This document shows positions 9,376 through 17,890 of a DNA stretch of 64,000 nt, piece after piece. Where the stretch lies: positions 3,490,001 to 3,554,000 of the forward strand of contig NZ_CP097269.1 in the NCBI RefSeq assembly GCF_028473645.1, in the 5' to 3' direction. The translations under genes and the position numbers were made by a program. The first letter of the stretch is position 1; each line of letters opens with the position of its first letter. Source of the stretch: Acidovorax sp. GBBC 1281 (GTDB lineage: Bacteria; Pseudomonadota; Gammaproteobacteria; Burkholderiales; Burkholderiaceae_C). Below the pieces are notes generated by a model. That model did not search any database, was not told the DNA's origin, and saw only the letters and a list, made by a program, of their open reading frames with translations.

Positions 9376-10656
9376 GTGGCCAAACAAATCACCATCGAAC
9401 ATGTGTTCAAGGTTTTCGGCGATGCGCCGCAAGCCGCGCTCGAACTCGCCAGCCAGGGCCTGAGCAAGCAGGACATCCTGGCGCGCACCGGACATTCCAT
9501 CGGCGTGTTCGACGCCAGCTTCACCATCGAGGCGGGCGAGATCTTCGTCGTGATGGGACTGTCGGGCTCGGGCAAGTCGACCCTCGTGCGCATGCTCAAC
9601 CGGCTGATCGAGCCCACGGCGGGCCGCATCCTGGTGGACGGCCAGGACATCAACGCGCTGTCCGACCGGCAACTGCGCGCGCTGCGCCGCAAGGACATCA
9701 GCATGGTGTTCCAGTCGTTCGCGCTCATGCCCCATCTCACGGTGCTGGACAACACCGCGTTCGGCCTCGAACTGGCGGGCGTGGCCCGGCCCGAGCGCCA
9801 GCGCCAGGCCGCACTGGCGCTGGAGCAGGTGGGCCTGGGATGCTGGGCCGACAGCTACCCCGACGAACTGTCGGGCGGCATGCAGCAGCGCGTGGGCCTG
9901 GCCCGGGCGCTGGCATCGGACCCGTCCATCCTGCTGATGGACGAGGCGTTCTCCGCGCTGGACCCGATCATCCGCACCGAGATGCAGAGCGAGCTGCTGC
10001 GCCTGCAGCAGATCCAGCGCCGCACCATCGTCTTCATCTCGCACGACCTGGACGAGGCCATGCGCATCGGTGACCGCATCGCCATCATGAAGGACGGCTA
10101 CGTGGTGCAGGTGGGCACGCCCGACGAGATCCTGCGCAACCCGGCCAACGACTACGTGCGCAGCTTCGTGCGCGGCGTGGACGCGGCGGCCGTCTTCAAA
10201 GCCGGCGACATCGCCCGGCGCCCGCTCACCGTGGTGTCGGAGCAGCGCGACCGGGGCTCGCGCGCCGCGCTGCAGCAACTGGAGGAGCAGGACCGCGACT
10301 TCGCCTACGTGGTGAGCCCGGCGCGGATGTACCTGGGCACGGTCTCGGCCGACTCGCTGCGCGCAGCGCTCCAGGGCCACGTGGGCCCGCTGGGCCTGCA
10401 GCACGCCTATCTGGACGGCGTGGTGCCCATTCCCGTGGACGCGCCGGTGGCCGACCTGTTCGGCCAGGTGGCGCAGGCGCCCTGCCCGCTGCCGGTGGTG
10501 GAGGACGGCGGCCGCTTTCGCGGCGCGATCAGCAAGACCACGCTGCTGCGCTTTCTCGACCGCGACACGCCGCCCGTGCCGCCGGACCCTTTGCCACCCG
10601 CGCCCGCCATCGCCAACCCGCCCGCCAATGAACCATCCGAAAGGAGCCCGGCATGA
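9376..10656 (+). CDS. proV: Glycine betaine/proline-type ABC transporter ATPase
   Basis: This ATP-binding subunit of a quaternary-amine (ProU/OpuA-type) importer energises uptake of compatible solutes or choline-type compounds. The 426-residue protein has an N-terminal ATPase domain with Walker [10 protein letters not shown] (about residues 57-65), signature [15 protein letters not shown], Walker [14 protein letters not shown] and the switch His in [10 protein letters not shown] degenerate CBS-like C-terminal pair follows from about 285. The GTG at 9376 was chosen because GGGAGGA lies 9 bp before it and the protein then begins [13 protein letters not shown], as in the family. It overlaps proW by 4 bp (ATGA), which suggests translational coupling. 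Confidence 0.93.
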   Translation: MAKQITIEHVFKVFGDAPQAALELASQGLSKQDILARTGHSIGVFDASFTIEAGEIFVVMGLSGSGKSTLVRMLNRLIEPTAGRILVDGQDINALSDRQLRALRRKDISMVFQSFALMPHLTVLDNTAFGLELAGVARPERQRQAALALEQVGLGCWADSYPDELSGGMQQRVGLARALASDPSILLMDEAFSALDPIIRTEMQSELLRLQQIQRRTIVFISHDLDEAMRIGDRIAIMKDGYVVQVGTPDEILRNPANDYVRSFVRGVDAAAVFKAGDIARRPLTVVSEQRDRGSRAALQQLEEQDRDFAYVVSPARMYLGTVSADSLRAALQGHVGPLGLQHAYLDGVVPIPVDAPVADLFGQVAQAPCPLPVVEDGGRFRGAISKTTLLRFLDRDTPPVPPDPLPPAPAIANPPANEPSERSPA

Positions 10657-11945
10657 CCCAGTCCACCGCCCCAGCGCTCGATTCCACCACCAACCCCACG
10701 GCCGGCGAGTCCACCCCCTGGACGCCGGCCGCGGAGGCACCGCCCGCGGCCTCGGCCTCGCCCTGGGATAGCCCGGCCGCCGCGGCGCAGCAGGCCCCCG
10801 CCCCCGAGGCGGCGGCCGATCCCTGGGCCGCGTCCACCGCACCCAGCGACGCTGGCAACACCGACTGGCTGAACGCCCCCGCCAGCGCCACGCCCGGCGA
10901 CGCCGCCGCGGGCTTCGACCCCACGGCCGGTGGCTTTCAGCTGCACCAACTGTGGGACGGCAGCCTGCCCGTGGAGTCGTGGATCAACCACGGCCTGTCG
11001 TGGGTGGTGACGCATTTCCGGCCGTTCTTCCAGACCGTTCGCGCGCCCATCGACGGCACGCTGGCCTGGGTGGAGGGCCTGCTCACCAGCGTGCCCACGC
11101 TGGCCATGATCGCGCTGATCGGCGTGCTCGCCTGGCAGTTCGCCGGGCGCGCGCTGGCCGTGGGCACGGTGGTCTCGCTGCTGCTCGTGGCCATGCTGGG
11201 CATCTGGCCCGAGGCCATGGTGACGCTGTCGCTGGTGCTGACCTCGCTGGCCTTCTGCCTGGTGATCGGGCTGCCCCTGGGCATCCTGCTGGCCAGCAGC
11301 GACCGGGCCCAGCGCGTGATGCGGCCGGTGCTCGATGCCATGCAGACCACGCCGGCCTTCGTGTACCTGGTGCCGGTGGTGATGCTGTTCGGCATCGGCA
11401 ACGTGCCGGGCGTGGTGGTGACCATCGTGTTCGCGCTGCCCCCGCTGGTGCGCCTGACCAACCTGGGAATCCGCCAGGTGCGGCCCGACCTGATCGAGGC
11501 CGCGCGGGCATACGGGGCCTCGCCCCTGCAGCTGCTGGCCAAGGTGCAGCTGCCGCTGGCCATGCCGTCCATCATGGCGGGCATCAACCAGTCGCTGATG
11601 CTGTCGCTGTCGATGGTGGTGATCGCCTCGATGATCGCCGTGGGCGGCCTGGGCCAGATGGTGCTGCGCGGCATCGGCCGGCTGGACATGGGCCTGGCCA
11701 CCGTGGGCGGCCTGGGCATCGTGCTGCTGGCCATCACGCTGGACCGCATCACCCAGTCCATGGGCCAGCCGCGCCGCGGCGTGCGCCACTGGTGGCAGAC
11801 CGGCCCGGCCGGCCTGGTGTGGCGCCTCGCCGCGCGGCGCGATAACGCCGCCCCGGCGGCCCCCGCAGCCGATGCGGCAACGCCCCAGCCTGCCACGCAA
11901 GGCGCCTCCGGCGCCGCCCCGCAATGGGCCACCGCCGGCCGCTGA
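10653..11945 (+). CDS. proW: Glycine betaine/proline-type ABC transporter permease
   Basis: This inner-membrane permease of the same importer has 430 residues. An Ala/Pro/Thr-rich extension of about 90 residues precedes six or more membrane segments (about residues 145-375). The permease loop [24 protein letters not shown] has the EAA motif that contacts the ATPase. A second low-complexity Ala/Pro tail ends the protein. E. coli ProW also has a long N-terminus, but not of this composition. The start codon overlaps the proV stop. proX follows after 38 bp. Confidence 0.92.
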   Translation: MTQSTAPALDSTTNPTAGESTPWTPAAEAPPAASASPWDSPAAAAQQAPAPEAAADPWAASTAPSDAGNTDWLNAPASATPGDAAAGFDPTAGGFQLHQLWDGSLPVESWINHGLSWVVTHFRPFFQTVRAPIDGTLAWVEGLLTSVPTLAMIALIGVLAWQFAGRALAVGTVVSLLLVAMLGIWPEAMVTLSLVLTSLAFCLVIGLPLGILLASSDRAQRVMRPVLDAMQTTPAFVYLVPVVMLFGIGNVPGVVVTIVFALPPLVRLTNLGIRQVRPDLIEAARAYGASPLQLLAKVQLPLAMPSIMAGINQSLMLSLSMVVIASMIAVGGLGQMVLRGIGRLDMGLATVGGLGIVLLAITLDRITQSMGQPRRGVRHWWQTGPAGLVWRLAARRDNAAPAAPAADAATPQPATQGASGAAPQWATAGR

Positions 11946-11983
11946 GCCCCCGCCCATCCCCTTTCAGAAACAAGGACGACGAC

Positions 11984-13021
11984 ATGACCTGCATCACCCC
12001 TTCCCTCCGCCCCTCGCGCTCCCTCGCCCGTACCTGGCTGGCCGCCAGCGCCCTGGCCGTCGGCCTGGCCGGCACCGCCGCTGCGCAGCCCCTGCCGGGC
12101 CAGGGCGTGCGCGTGCAGCCGTTGCAAAGCTCCATCGCGGAAGAGACCTTCCAGACCCTGCTGGTCGGCCGCGCGCTGCAAAAGCTGGGCTACGACGTGC
12201 AGCCCATCAAGGAGATCGAGTACGCCACCGCCCACGTGGCGATCGCCAACGGCGACGCCACCTTCATGGCGGACCACTGGGACCCGCTGCACGCGGACTT
12301 CTACAAGAACGCCGGCGGCGATGCCAAGTTGTGGCGCCAAGGCACCTATTCGCAGAACGCCGCGCAGGGCTACCTGATCGACCGCAAGACGGCCGAGAAG
12401 TACCGCATCACCCACATCGACCAGCTCAAGGACCCGAAGCTCGCCAAGCTCTTCGACACCAACGGCGACGGCAAGGCCGACCTCACGGGCTGCAATCCCG
12501 GCTGGGGCTGCGAGGGCGTGATCGAGCACCAGCTGAAGGCCTTCGGCCTGGGCGCCACCGTCACGCACGTGCAGGGCAGCTACTCCGCGCTGATCGCCGA
12601 CACCATCGCGCGCTTCAAGCAGGGCCAGCCCATCCTCTACTACACCTGGACGCCCTACTGGGTGAGCGGCGTGCTGCGCCCGGGCCAGGACGTGGTGTGG
12701 CTGCAGGTGCCGCGGTCTTCGTTGCCGGGCGCGCAGGCCGGGCAGGACACCGCCCTGCCCGACGGCAAGAACTACGGCTTCGTGCTGAACACCCAGCGCA
12801 TCGTGGCCAACAAGGCCTTCGCCGAGAAGAACCCCGCCGCCGCGCGCCTGTTCGAGGTGATGCAGCTGCCCGTGGGCGACATCAACGCCCAGAACCTGGC
12901 GATGAAGAACGGCCAGAACCAGCCGGCCGACGTGGCGCGCCACACCGACGGCTGGATCAAGGCCCACCAGAAGACCTTCGACGGCTGGATTCAGCAGGCA
13001 CTCGCCGCGGCCAGGCCCTGA
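11984..13021 (+). CDS. proX: Glycine betaine/L-proline-type substrate-binding protein
   Basis: This is the periplasmic binding protein of the ProU-type importer, with 345 residues. A signal peptide ends near GTAAAQP (about residue 30). The mature part shows the OpuAC fold: [22 protein letters not shown] at the start, [10 protein letters not shown] and YYTWTPYWV, where the Trp residues would form the aromatic box for a quaternary ammonium group. [21 protein letters not shown] segment looks like a calcium-binding-type loop with two cysteines, as in ProX. The ATG at 11984 was chosen for its signal peptide. The ligand is inferred from the family. Confidence 0.92.
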   Translation: MTCITPSLRPSRSLARTWLAASALAVGLAGTAAAQPLPGQGVRVQPLQSSIAEETFQTLLVGRALQKLGYDVQPIKEIEYATAHVAIANGDATFMADHWDPLHADFYKNAGGDAKLWRQGTYSQNAAQGYLIDRKTAEKYRITHIDQLKDPKLAKLFDTNGDGKADLTGCNPGWGCEGVIEHQLKAFGLGATVTHVQGSYSALIADTIARFKQGQPILYYTWTPYWVSGVLRPGQDVVWLQVPRSSLPGAQAGQDTALPDGKNYGFVLNTQRIVANKAFAEKNPAAARLFEVMQLPVGDINAQNLAMKNGQNQPADVARHTDGWIKAHQKTFDGWIQQALAAARP

Positions 13022-13060
13022 GGCGGCACGCAGGCCCCGGGCATGCGCTGCCCGAGGGCA

Positions 13061-13975
13061 TCACGCCGCGCCATCGGCCCGCGCCTGGAAGGCCCGCGTG
13101 AAGTCGCAGCACGACTGCGCCAACATGATGATCGAGGCGGCCAGCGCGCTGCGGTGCTCGCCCTTGTGCATGGCCACGTAGGGCACGCTGGGCAGCGCAG
13201 GCACCACGTCGATCACGGCCAGCATGCCCGCCGCGATCAGCGGCGCCAGGCAGTGCCGGGGCAGGTAGGCCACGCCCAGGCCCGACACGGTGAGGCCCGT
13301 GAGCGCGACGAGGTTGCTCACCACGATGGCGTCGGCCAGCTCCACCCCGCGCTCCTTCATCCACGCGTCGTAGAGCCGCCCGGTGCCCGAGGCATTGCCC
13401 TGCACCAGCAGGCGGTGGCGCGCCAGTTCGTGCAGCCGCACCGTGCCGGCCGGCACCAGCCCGGGCTTGCACATCCACGCGCTTTCCACCTGGCCGATGG
13501 CCTTGGCCGGCAGGCGCGCATCGGCGAAGGCATCGGGCACGATGATGAGGTCCAGCTCGTCGGCCAGCAGCTTGTCGCGCAGGGGCAGGCTGCCGTCCAC
13601 ATCGGGCTCCAGCGTCACCTTGGGGTAGTGCTGCTGCACCAGGGCAACCAGCCGGGGCAGCCAGGTCATCGCGGTGAGTTCGGTCACGCCGATGCGCAGG
13701 CGCCGCTCGATCACGCCGGGCTTGCCGAACTGCTCCACCGCCGCGTCGCGCTGGCGCAGCAGCTTGCGGGCGAGCACGAACATCTCCTCGCCTTTTTCGG
13801 TCAGCCGCGCCGTGCGCTGGCTGCGGTCGAACAGCGGCGTGTCGAAGAGCAGTTCCAGCTCGTGCACCCGTTTGGACACGGCCGACTGCGAGGTGTGCAG
13901 CTTCTGGGCCGCCTGCGCGAAGCCGCCGAGCTGGCCGATCCAGTACAGCGCTTCGAGTTGCTTGAAGGTCATCAT
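13061..13975 (-). CDS. LysR family transcriptional regulator
   Basis: This 304-residue LysR regulator has its helix-turn-helix at residues about 3-62 (FKQLEALYWIGQLGGFAQAAQKLHTSQSAVSKRV) and a ligand-binding domain from about 90. It is divergent from the amino-acid-type binding protein and aminotransferase-fold gene pair at 14113-16376. A perfect palindrome lies between them at 14025-14040. By family habit it probably controls that pair. The effector molecule is unknown. Confidence 0.92.
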   Translation of the reverse strand: MMTFKQLEALYWIGQLGGFAQAAQKLHTSQSAVSKRVHELELLFDTPLFDRSQRTARLTEKGEEMFVLARKLLRQRDAAVEQFGKPGVIERRLRIGVTELTAMTWLPRLVALVQQHYPKVTLEPDVDGSLPLRDKLLADELDLIIVPDAFADARLPAKAIGQVESAWMCKPGLVPAGTVRLHELARHRLLVQGNASGTGRLYDAWMKERGVELADAIVVSNLVALTGLTVSGLGVAYLPRHCLAPLIAAGMLAVIDVVPALPSVPYVAMHKGEHRSALAASIIMLAQSCCDFTRAFQARADGAA

Positions 13976-14024
13976 GGCGGGGATTTCAGAACACTTTTAT
14001 TCATCCGATTCGAGCACAAAAAAT

Positions 14025-14040
14025 CGCTTTTTCAAAAGCG
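14025..14040. promoter_or_regulatory. Palindromic operator candidate between divergent genes
   Basis: CGCTTTT-TC-AAAAGCG is a perfect inverted repeat between the LysR start (13975) and the binding-protein start (14113). A partial copy, GGCGCTTTGAG, follows at once. The location suits a LysR operator, but the role is not proven. Confidence 0.4.
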
Positions 14041-14112
14041 TCGGCGCTTTGAGAATGCCTTTCAGCCCCTCGCCAACGCGAGGTCCCCAGCGCCCTCTTC
14101 CGAAAGCCCGCC

Positions 14113-15036
14113 ATGCACCGCCTGCCCCGCCCCCTTGCCTTCGCCCTGCGCCGCACCCTGCCCCTGGCGGTCTGCGCCGCCCTGCTGTCCAACGTGGCCA
14201 GCGCCCAGGAGATCGACACCCTGCGCAAGATCAAGGAGAGCGGCACGCTCATCATCGGCAGCCGCGACAGCTCCATTCCGTTTTCGTACAAGCCCACGGG
14301 CAGCGGCGACCCCATCGGCTTTTCCAACGACATCTGCCTGAAGATCGCCGAGGCCGTGAAGGCCAAGCTCGGCCTGCCCACGCTGCGCGTGCAGTACACC
14401 CTGCTCAACTCGCTCAACCGCATTCCACTGCTGCAGAACGGCACCGTGGACCTGGACTGCGCCACCACCACCAATTCGGTCGTGCGCCAGCAGCACGTGA
14501 ATTTCGCGCCCAGCCATTTCGTGACCAACATCACCGTGGCGGTGAAGAAGAACTCCGGCATCCAGTCGCTGGCCGACCTGGCCGGCAAGACGGTGGCCAC
14601 CGTGGCGGGCAGCACGTCGATCCAGCTGCTGCGCACCTACAAGCGCGCCGAGAACCTGGAGGTGCAGGAAATCTCGGGCAAGGACACGGCCGATGCCTTC
14701 CTGCTGCTGGCCAGCGACCGCGCCGCCGCCTACGTGCTGGACGACGTGCAGCTGGCCGGCCTGATCGCCACCGCGCCCAACCCGGGCGACTTCCGCATCC
14801 TCAAGGACGTGGTGCTGCGCCAGGAGCCCTACGGGATCATGCTGCGCAAGAACGACCCGCAGTTCCAGGCCCTGGTGGACCAGACGGTGACCGGCCTGAT
14901 GCGCTCCGGCGAAATGGAGCGCCTGTACGCGCGCTGGTTCACCCAGCCCATCCCGCCGAGCAACGTGAACCTGAACTTCCCCATGTCCGACGCCGTGCGC
15001 GAGGCCTTCCGCAACCCCAGCAGCAAGGGCGTGTGA
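14113..15036 (+). CDS. Amino-acid-type ABC transporter substrate-binding protein
   Basis: This 307-residue periplasmic binding protein is of the solute-binding family 3 (glutamate/aspartate GltI-like). A signal peptide ends near SNVASAQE (about residue 33). The mature part begins IDTLRKIKESGTLIIGSRDSSIPFSYK, the standard first strand, and has DLAGKTVATVAGSTS for the second lobe. No permease or ATPase gene follows. Instead the stop codon overlaps the start of a PLP-fold gene (TGATG), so the two products are probably made together. The ligand cannot be given. Confidence 0.92.
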   Translation: MHRLPRPLAFALRRTLPLAVCAALLSNVASAQEIDTLRKIKESGTLIIGSRDSSIPFSYKPTGSGDPIGFSNDICLKIAEAVKAKLGLPTLRVQYTLLNSLNRIPLLQNGTVDLDCATTTNSVVRQQHVNFAPSHFVTNITVAVKKNSGIQSLADLAGKTVATVAGSTSIQLLRTYKRAENLEVQEISGKDTADAFLLLASDRAAAYVLDDVQLAGLIATAPNPGDFRILKDVVLRQEPYGIMLRKNDPQFQALVDQTVTGLMRSGEMERLYARWFTQPIPPSNVNLNFPMSDAVREAFRNPSSKGV

Positions 15037-16376
15037 TGGCAGGCCACAGCAACACCACGCACTACCCGCAGGGTCGCCTCTTCCCCGACGCCCTGATGCG
15101 CGAGGTGCGAGAGCGCTTCCTGCAGGTGGAGCGCGACCACCACGGCCACGAGCGGCTGTATTTCGACAACGCGGGCGGCTCGTTCCGGCTGAAGGCGGCG
15201 GTGGAGCGCTTCGCGCAGATCGATGCCGTGCCGGACAACACCGAGCGCATCCACGCCACGGCGCGCGAACTGCAGGATATCCAGGCCGCCGGCGTGGCCG
15301 ACGTGCGGCTGCTGCTCAACGCCAAGGGCGGCAGCGTGTACGCCGCGCTCACCGCCTCGGGCGTCATGTTCGAGATGGTGCGGGCCGTGGCGCAGAACGT
15401 GCCGGGCACCAACATGGTCACCACCGTGCTGGAGCACCCCTCGTCGTACGACGCCATGGAGCGCTACGCCCGCGAAATGGGCCGCGAGCTGCGCGTGGCG
15501 CCCAGCAACCGCGCCACCGGCGGCGTGGACGTGGACGCCATCGTGGGCCTGGTGGACCAGGGCACCAGCGTGCTCAACGTGATCCACGCCTCCAACATCT
15601 CCGGCGCCAAGCTGGACCTGGAGGCCATCGTGCGCCGGGCGCGCGCCATCCGGCCCGACCTGTACATCCTGGTGGACGCGGTGCAGCACGCGCCGCACGG
15701 CCTCATCGACCTGCAGAAGACGCCGGTGGACGGCATCAACATCGCGCCCTACAAGTTCTTCGGCTGCCGGGGCTCGGGCTTCGGCTGGCTGTCCGACCGC
15801 GCGGCCGCCCTTCCGCACCACAAGCTGTCGGCCAAGCCCGCCGACTTCTGGGACCTGGGCAGTACCGCGCCGTGGCAGTTCGCCGTGGTGACGGAGATCG
15901 TGGACTACGTGTGCTGGCTCGGCGCGCAGGCGCCCGAGGGCGGGCCCGCCGGCGATGCGGCCCCTGGCGACCGGCGGGCGCGCTTCGAAGCCGGCATCGC
16001 GGCCATCGAACTGCACGAACGCGCGCTGCTGTCGCGCCTACTGAACGGCGGCGACAGCGACAACGCGGTGCCCGGGCTGCGCGCCATGCCGGGCGTGGAG
16101 GTGTTCCTGGACCACCCCGACCTCACCCGGCGCGACCTGATCGTCGGCATCGGCTTTCCGCACCTGGACTGCACCCGTGCCGTGCGCGAGTACGGCGCAC
16201 GCGGCGTGACGGTGTACGAGCGCTCGGCCACCAGCCTGTATTCGCGCCGCATGCTGGAGTCGTTCGGGCTCGCGGGCGCGGTGCGCGTCTCCCCGCTGCA
16301 CTGCCATTCGACGGCCGATGTGGACCGGTTCCTCGCGGTGACGCAGGATATCGCCCAGGCGTTCGCCTCGGCGTGA
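15036..16376 (+). CDS. Class V aminotransferase-fold (Csd/NifS-like) PLP enzyme
   Basis: This 446-residue enzyme has the class V aminotransferase fold, related to cysteine desulfurases. YFDNAGGSFRLK is the N-terminal substrate loop, VTTVLEHPSSYDAM carries the conserved His region, VDAVQHAPHGLIDLQ the PLP-binding Asp-x-x-Gln/His, and INIAPYKFFGCRGSGF the Schiff-base Lys. The ATG at 15036 overlaps the preceding stop codon. The reaction could be an aminotransferase, a desulfurase-like lyase or an epimerase; the sequence does not decide. Coupling to a binding protein suggests it acts on the imported amino acid. Confidence 0.85.
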   Translation: MAGHSNTTHYPQGRLFPDALMREVRERFLQVERDHHGHERLYFDNAGGSFRLKAAVERFAQIDAVPDNTERIHATARELQDIQAAGVADVRLLLNAKGGSVYAALTASGVMFEMVRAVAQNVPGTNMVTTVLEHPSSYDAMERYAREMGRELRVAPSNRATGGVDVDAIVGLVDQGTSVLNVIHASNISGAKLDLEAIVRRARAIRPDLYILVDAVQHAPHGLIDLQKTPVDGINIAPYKFFGCRGSGFGWLSDRAAALPHHKLSAKPADFWDLGSTAPWQFAVVTEIVDYVCWLGAQAPEGGPAGDAAPGDRRARFEAGIAAIELHERALLSRLLNGGDSDNAVPGLRAMPGVEVFLDHPDLTRRDLIVGIGFPHLDCTRAVREYGARGVTVYERSATSLYSRRMLESFGLAGAVRVSPLHCHSTADVDRFLAVTQDIAQAFASA

Positions 16377-16452
16377 GCGACGGGCCGGCCGGGGCGGGTC
16401 GGCCACACTGGAGGCGAAAAAGGCCTCCAGCGCATGGATCACTAGGGCATGT

Positions 16453-16471
16453 TGCTATTAAAAAAGTAGCA
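16453..16471. repeat. Dispersed short palindrome (TGCTAT...GTAGCA)
   Basis: TGCTAT-TAAAAAA-GTAGCA is an imperfect member of the dispersed palindrome class. It sits between the aminotransferase-fold gene and the dioxygenase-like gene. Confidence 0.55.
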
Positions 16472-16578
16472 CCATGCACCGACCCGCCTGACGGGGAGAA
16501 AGGCGCGCACCGCCTCAATTTCTCCTCAATTGGATTGCAAAGTTCCTCCATCCCCAACGAAGGAAAAGGAGAGGAACC

Positions 16579-17490
16579 ATGAACACATCCACCCCATTGG
16601 CCACCGCGGCCGCTGACATCGCAGCGTCCACCGCGGACAAACGGCGGCGGCTGGCACTCGGCACCATCGGCTCCCTGGGCATCGCCACCCTGCTGGGCTG
16701 CGGCGGAGGCGGCTCCGACGCCGTGGCCGACAGTTCGGGCACCGGGACAGGCACCGGTACGGGCACCGGAACCGGAACGGGCACGGGTACAGGCACCGGC
16801 ACAGGTACGGGAACTGGCACCGGAACGGGAACCGGCACGGACACCACCTGCTCCGTCGTCCCCGAGGAAACCGCCGGTCCCTACCCCGCCGACGGCTCCA
16901 ACGCCAGCAACTCCAACTACAACGTGCTCGCGCTCAGCGGCATCGTGCGCAAGGACATCCGCAGCAACATCGGCGCGTCCACCACCGTGGGCGGCGTGCC
17001 GCTCACCATCACCATCACGCTCACCAACACGCGTGCCAGCTGCGCGGCGCTGCAGGGCTATGCCATCTACCTGTGGCATTGCTCGCAGGGCGGCGACTAC
17101 TCGGTCTACACCGAGCGCAGCATCGCCGCCAACTACCTGCGCGGCGTGCAGGCCACCGATGCGAGCGGCACCGTGACCTTCACCACCATCGTGCCGGGCT
17201 GCTACGCCGGGCGCATGCCCCACATGCACCTGGAGGTGTATCCCAGCCTGTCGGTGGCCACCACGGCCAGCAACAAGGTCAAGACCACCCAGCTCGCGTT
17301 CCCCACGGACACCCTGCGCTCCATCTACACGGCCAATTCGGGCTACAGCGCCAGCGTGTCCAACCTGGCGGCGATCACCTTCGCCACCGACAACGTGTTC
17401 AGCGACGGCACCGACCTCGAGATGGTGACCATGCAAAGCAACGGCAGCGGCGGCTACACCGCCGCCATCACGATCTCGATCGCCGCCTGA
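16579..17490 (+). CDS. Exported intradiol dioxygenase-like lipoprotein with Gly-Thr repeat
   Basis: This 303-residue protein is of the intradiol ring-cleavage dioxygenase-like family. A twin-arginine-like KRRRLALGT at about residue 21 precedes a hydrophobic segment and a lipobox-like LLGCGGGG, so it is probably exported by Tat and lipidated. A tract of about 17 Gly-Thr pairs follows. The catalytic domain has ETAGPYPADGSN, IYLWHCSQGGDYSVY, NYLRGVQATDASGTVTF and PGCYAGRMPHMHLEV, which contain the Tyr/His metal ligands of the family. The substrate is unknown and probably extracytoplasmic. A strong ribosome site (GGAGAGG) precedes the ATG. Confidence 0.88.
   Translation: MNTSTPLATAAADIAASTADKRRRLALGTIGSLGIATLLGCGGGGSDAVADSSGTGTGTGTGTGTGTGTGTGTGTGTGTGTGTGTGTDTTCSVVPEETAGPYPADGSNASNSNYNVLALSGIVRKDIRSNIGASTTVGGVPLTITITLTNTRASCAALQGYAIYLWHCSQGGDYSVYTERSIAANYLRGVQATDASGTVTFTTIVPGCYAGRMPHMHLEVYPSLSVATTASNKVKTTQLAFPTDTLRSIYTANSGYSASVSNLAAITFATDNVFSDGTDLEMVTMQSNGSGGYTAAITISIAA
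16739..16842 (+). repeat. In-gene Gly-Thr hexanucleotide tract
   Basis: About 17 tandem GGN-ACN units encode (Gly-Thr)n. Third bases are mixed (ACC, ACG, ACA, ACT; GGC, GGA, GGT, GGG), so it is a protein-level repeat rather than a fresh DNA microsatellite. The 6-bp unit cannot shift the reading frame. Confidence 0.9.
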
Positions 17491-17579
17491 GCGCCACCGG
17501 GGCGGCTGCCCCGGTGCCTCCCGCCGTCCCGAGGCTCGCCCCGGGCCTTCTTCCCTCCGCAACAAAGGCACGCGCCACC

Positions 17580-17873
17580 ATGCACCCTCCCCGCCACACG
17601 ACCATCACCTTCGCCGGCCTCTGCCTGGGCCTGTCCCTCGCCGCCTTCACCTGCGGCGCCCTGGCCCAGGGCGCGCCGGGCGGGCAGCCCCCCGGCCCGC
17701 CGCCAGAGGCCTACACCGCCTGCAAGGGCCAGACCGAAGGCGCCTCGGTCACGCTGACCATGCCGGACGGCAAGACCCTGCCCGGCACATGCCGCACAAT
17801 GAACGGCACCCTCGTGGCCATGCCCGCCGGCGGCCCCCCTCCAGGCGCCGGCGGCCCGCCCCCCTCCCGCTGA
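17580..17873 (+). CDS. Small secreted Pro/Gly-rich protein
   Basis: This 97-residue protein has a signal peptide (hydrophobic residues about 9-28, cleavage near GALAQG). Next comes a short conserved-looking core, AYTACKGQTEGASVTLTMPDGKTLPGTCRTMNGTLVAMP, with two cysteines that could form a disulfide. The ends are Pro/Gly-rich. Similar small proteins often sit beside two-component systems, but I do not know the function. It lies 89 bp after the dioxygenase-like gene and 17 bp before the sensor kinase, so it is probably in one operon with the kinase. Confidence 0.7.
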   Translation: MHPPRHTTITFAGLCLGLSLAAFTCGALAQGAPGGQPPGPPPEAYTACKGQTEGASVTLTMPDGKTLPGTCRTMNGTLVAMPAGGPPPGAGGPPPSR

Positions 17874-17890
17874 CCCCCGACCAGCCGCCC

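Noticed and set aside
16739..16842. Phase-variation tract
   Set aside because: The repeat unit is 6 bp, so length changes stay in frame. Mixed codons argue against slippage.
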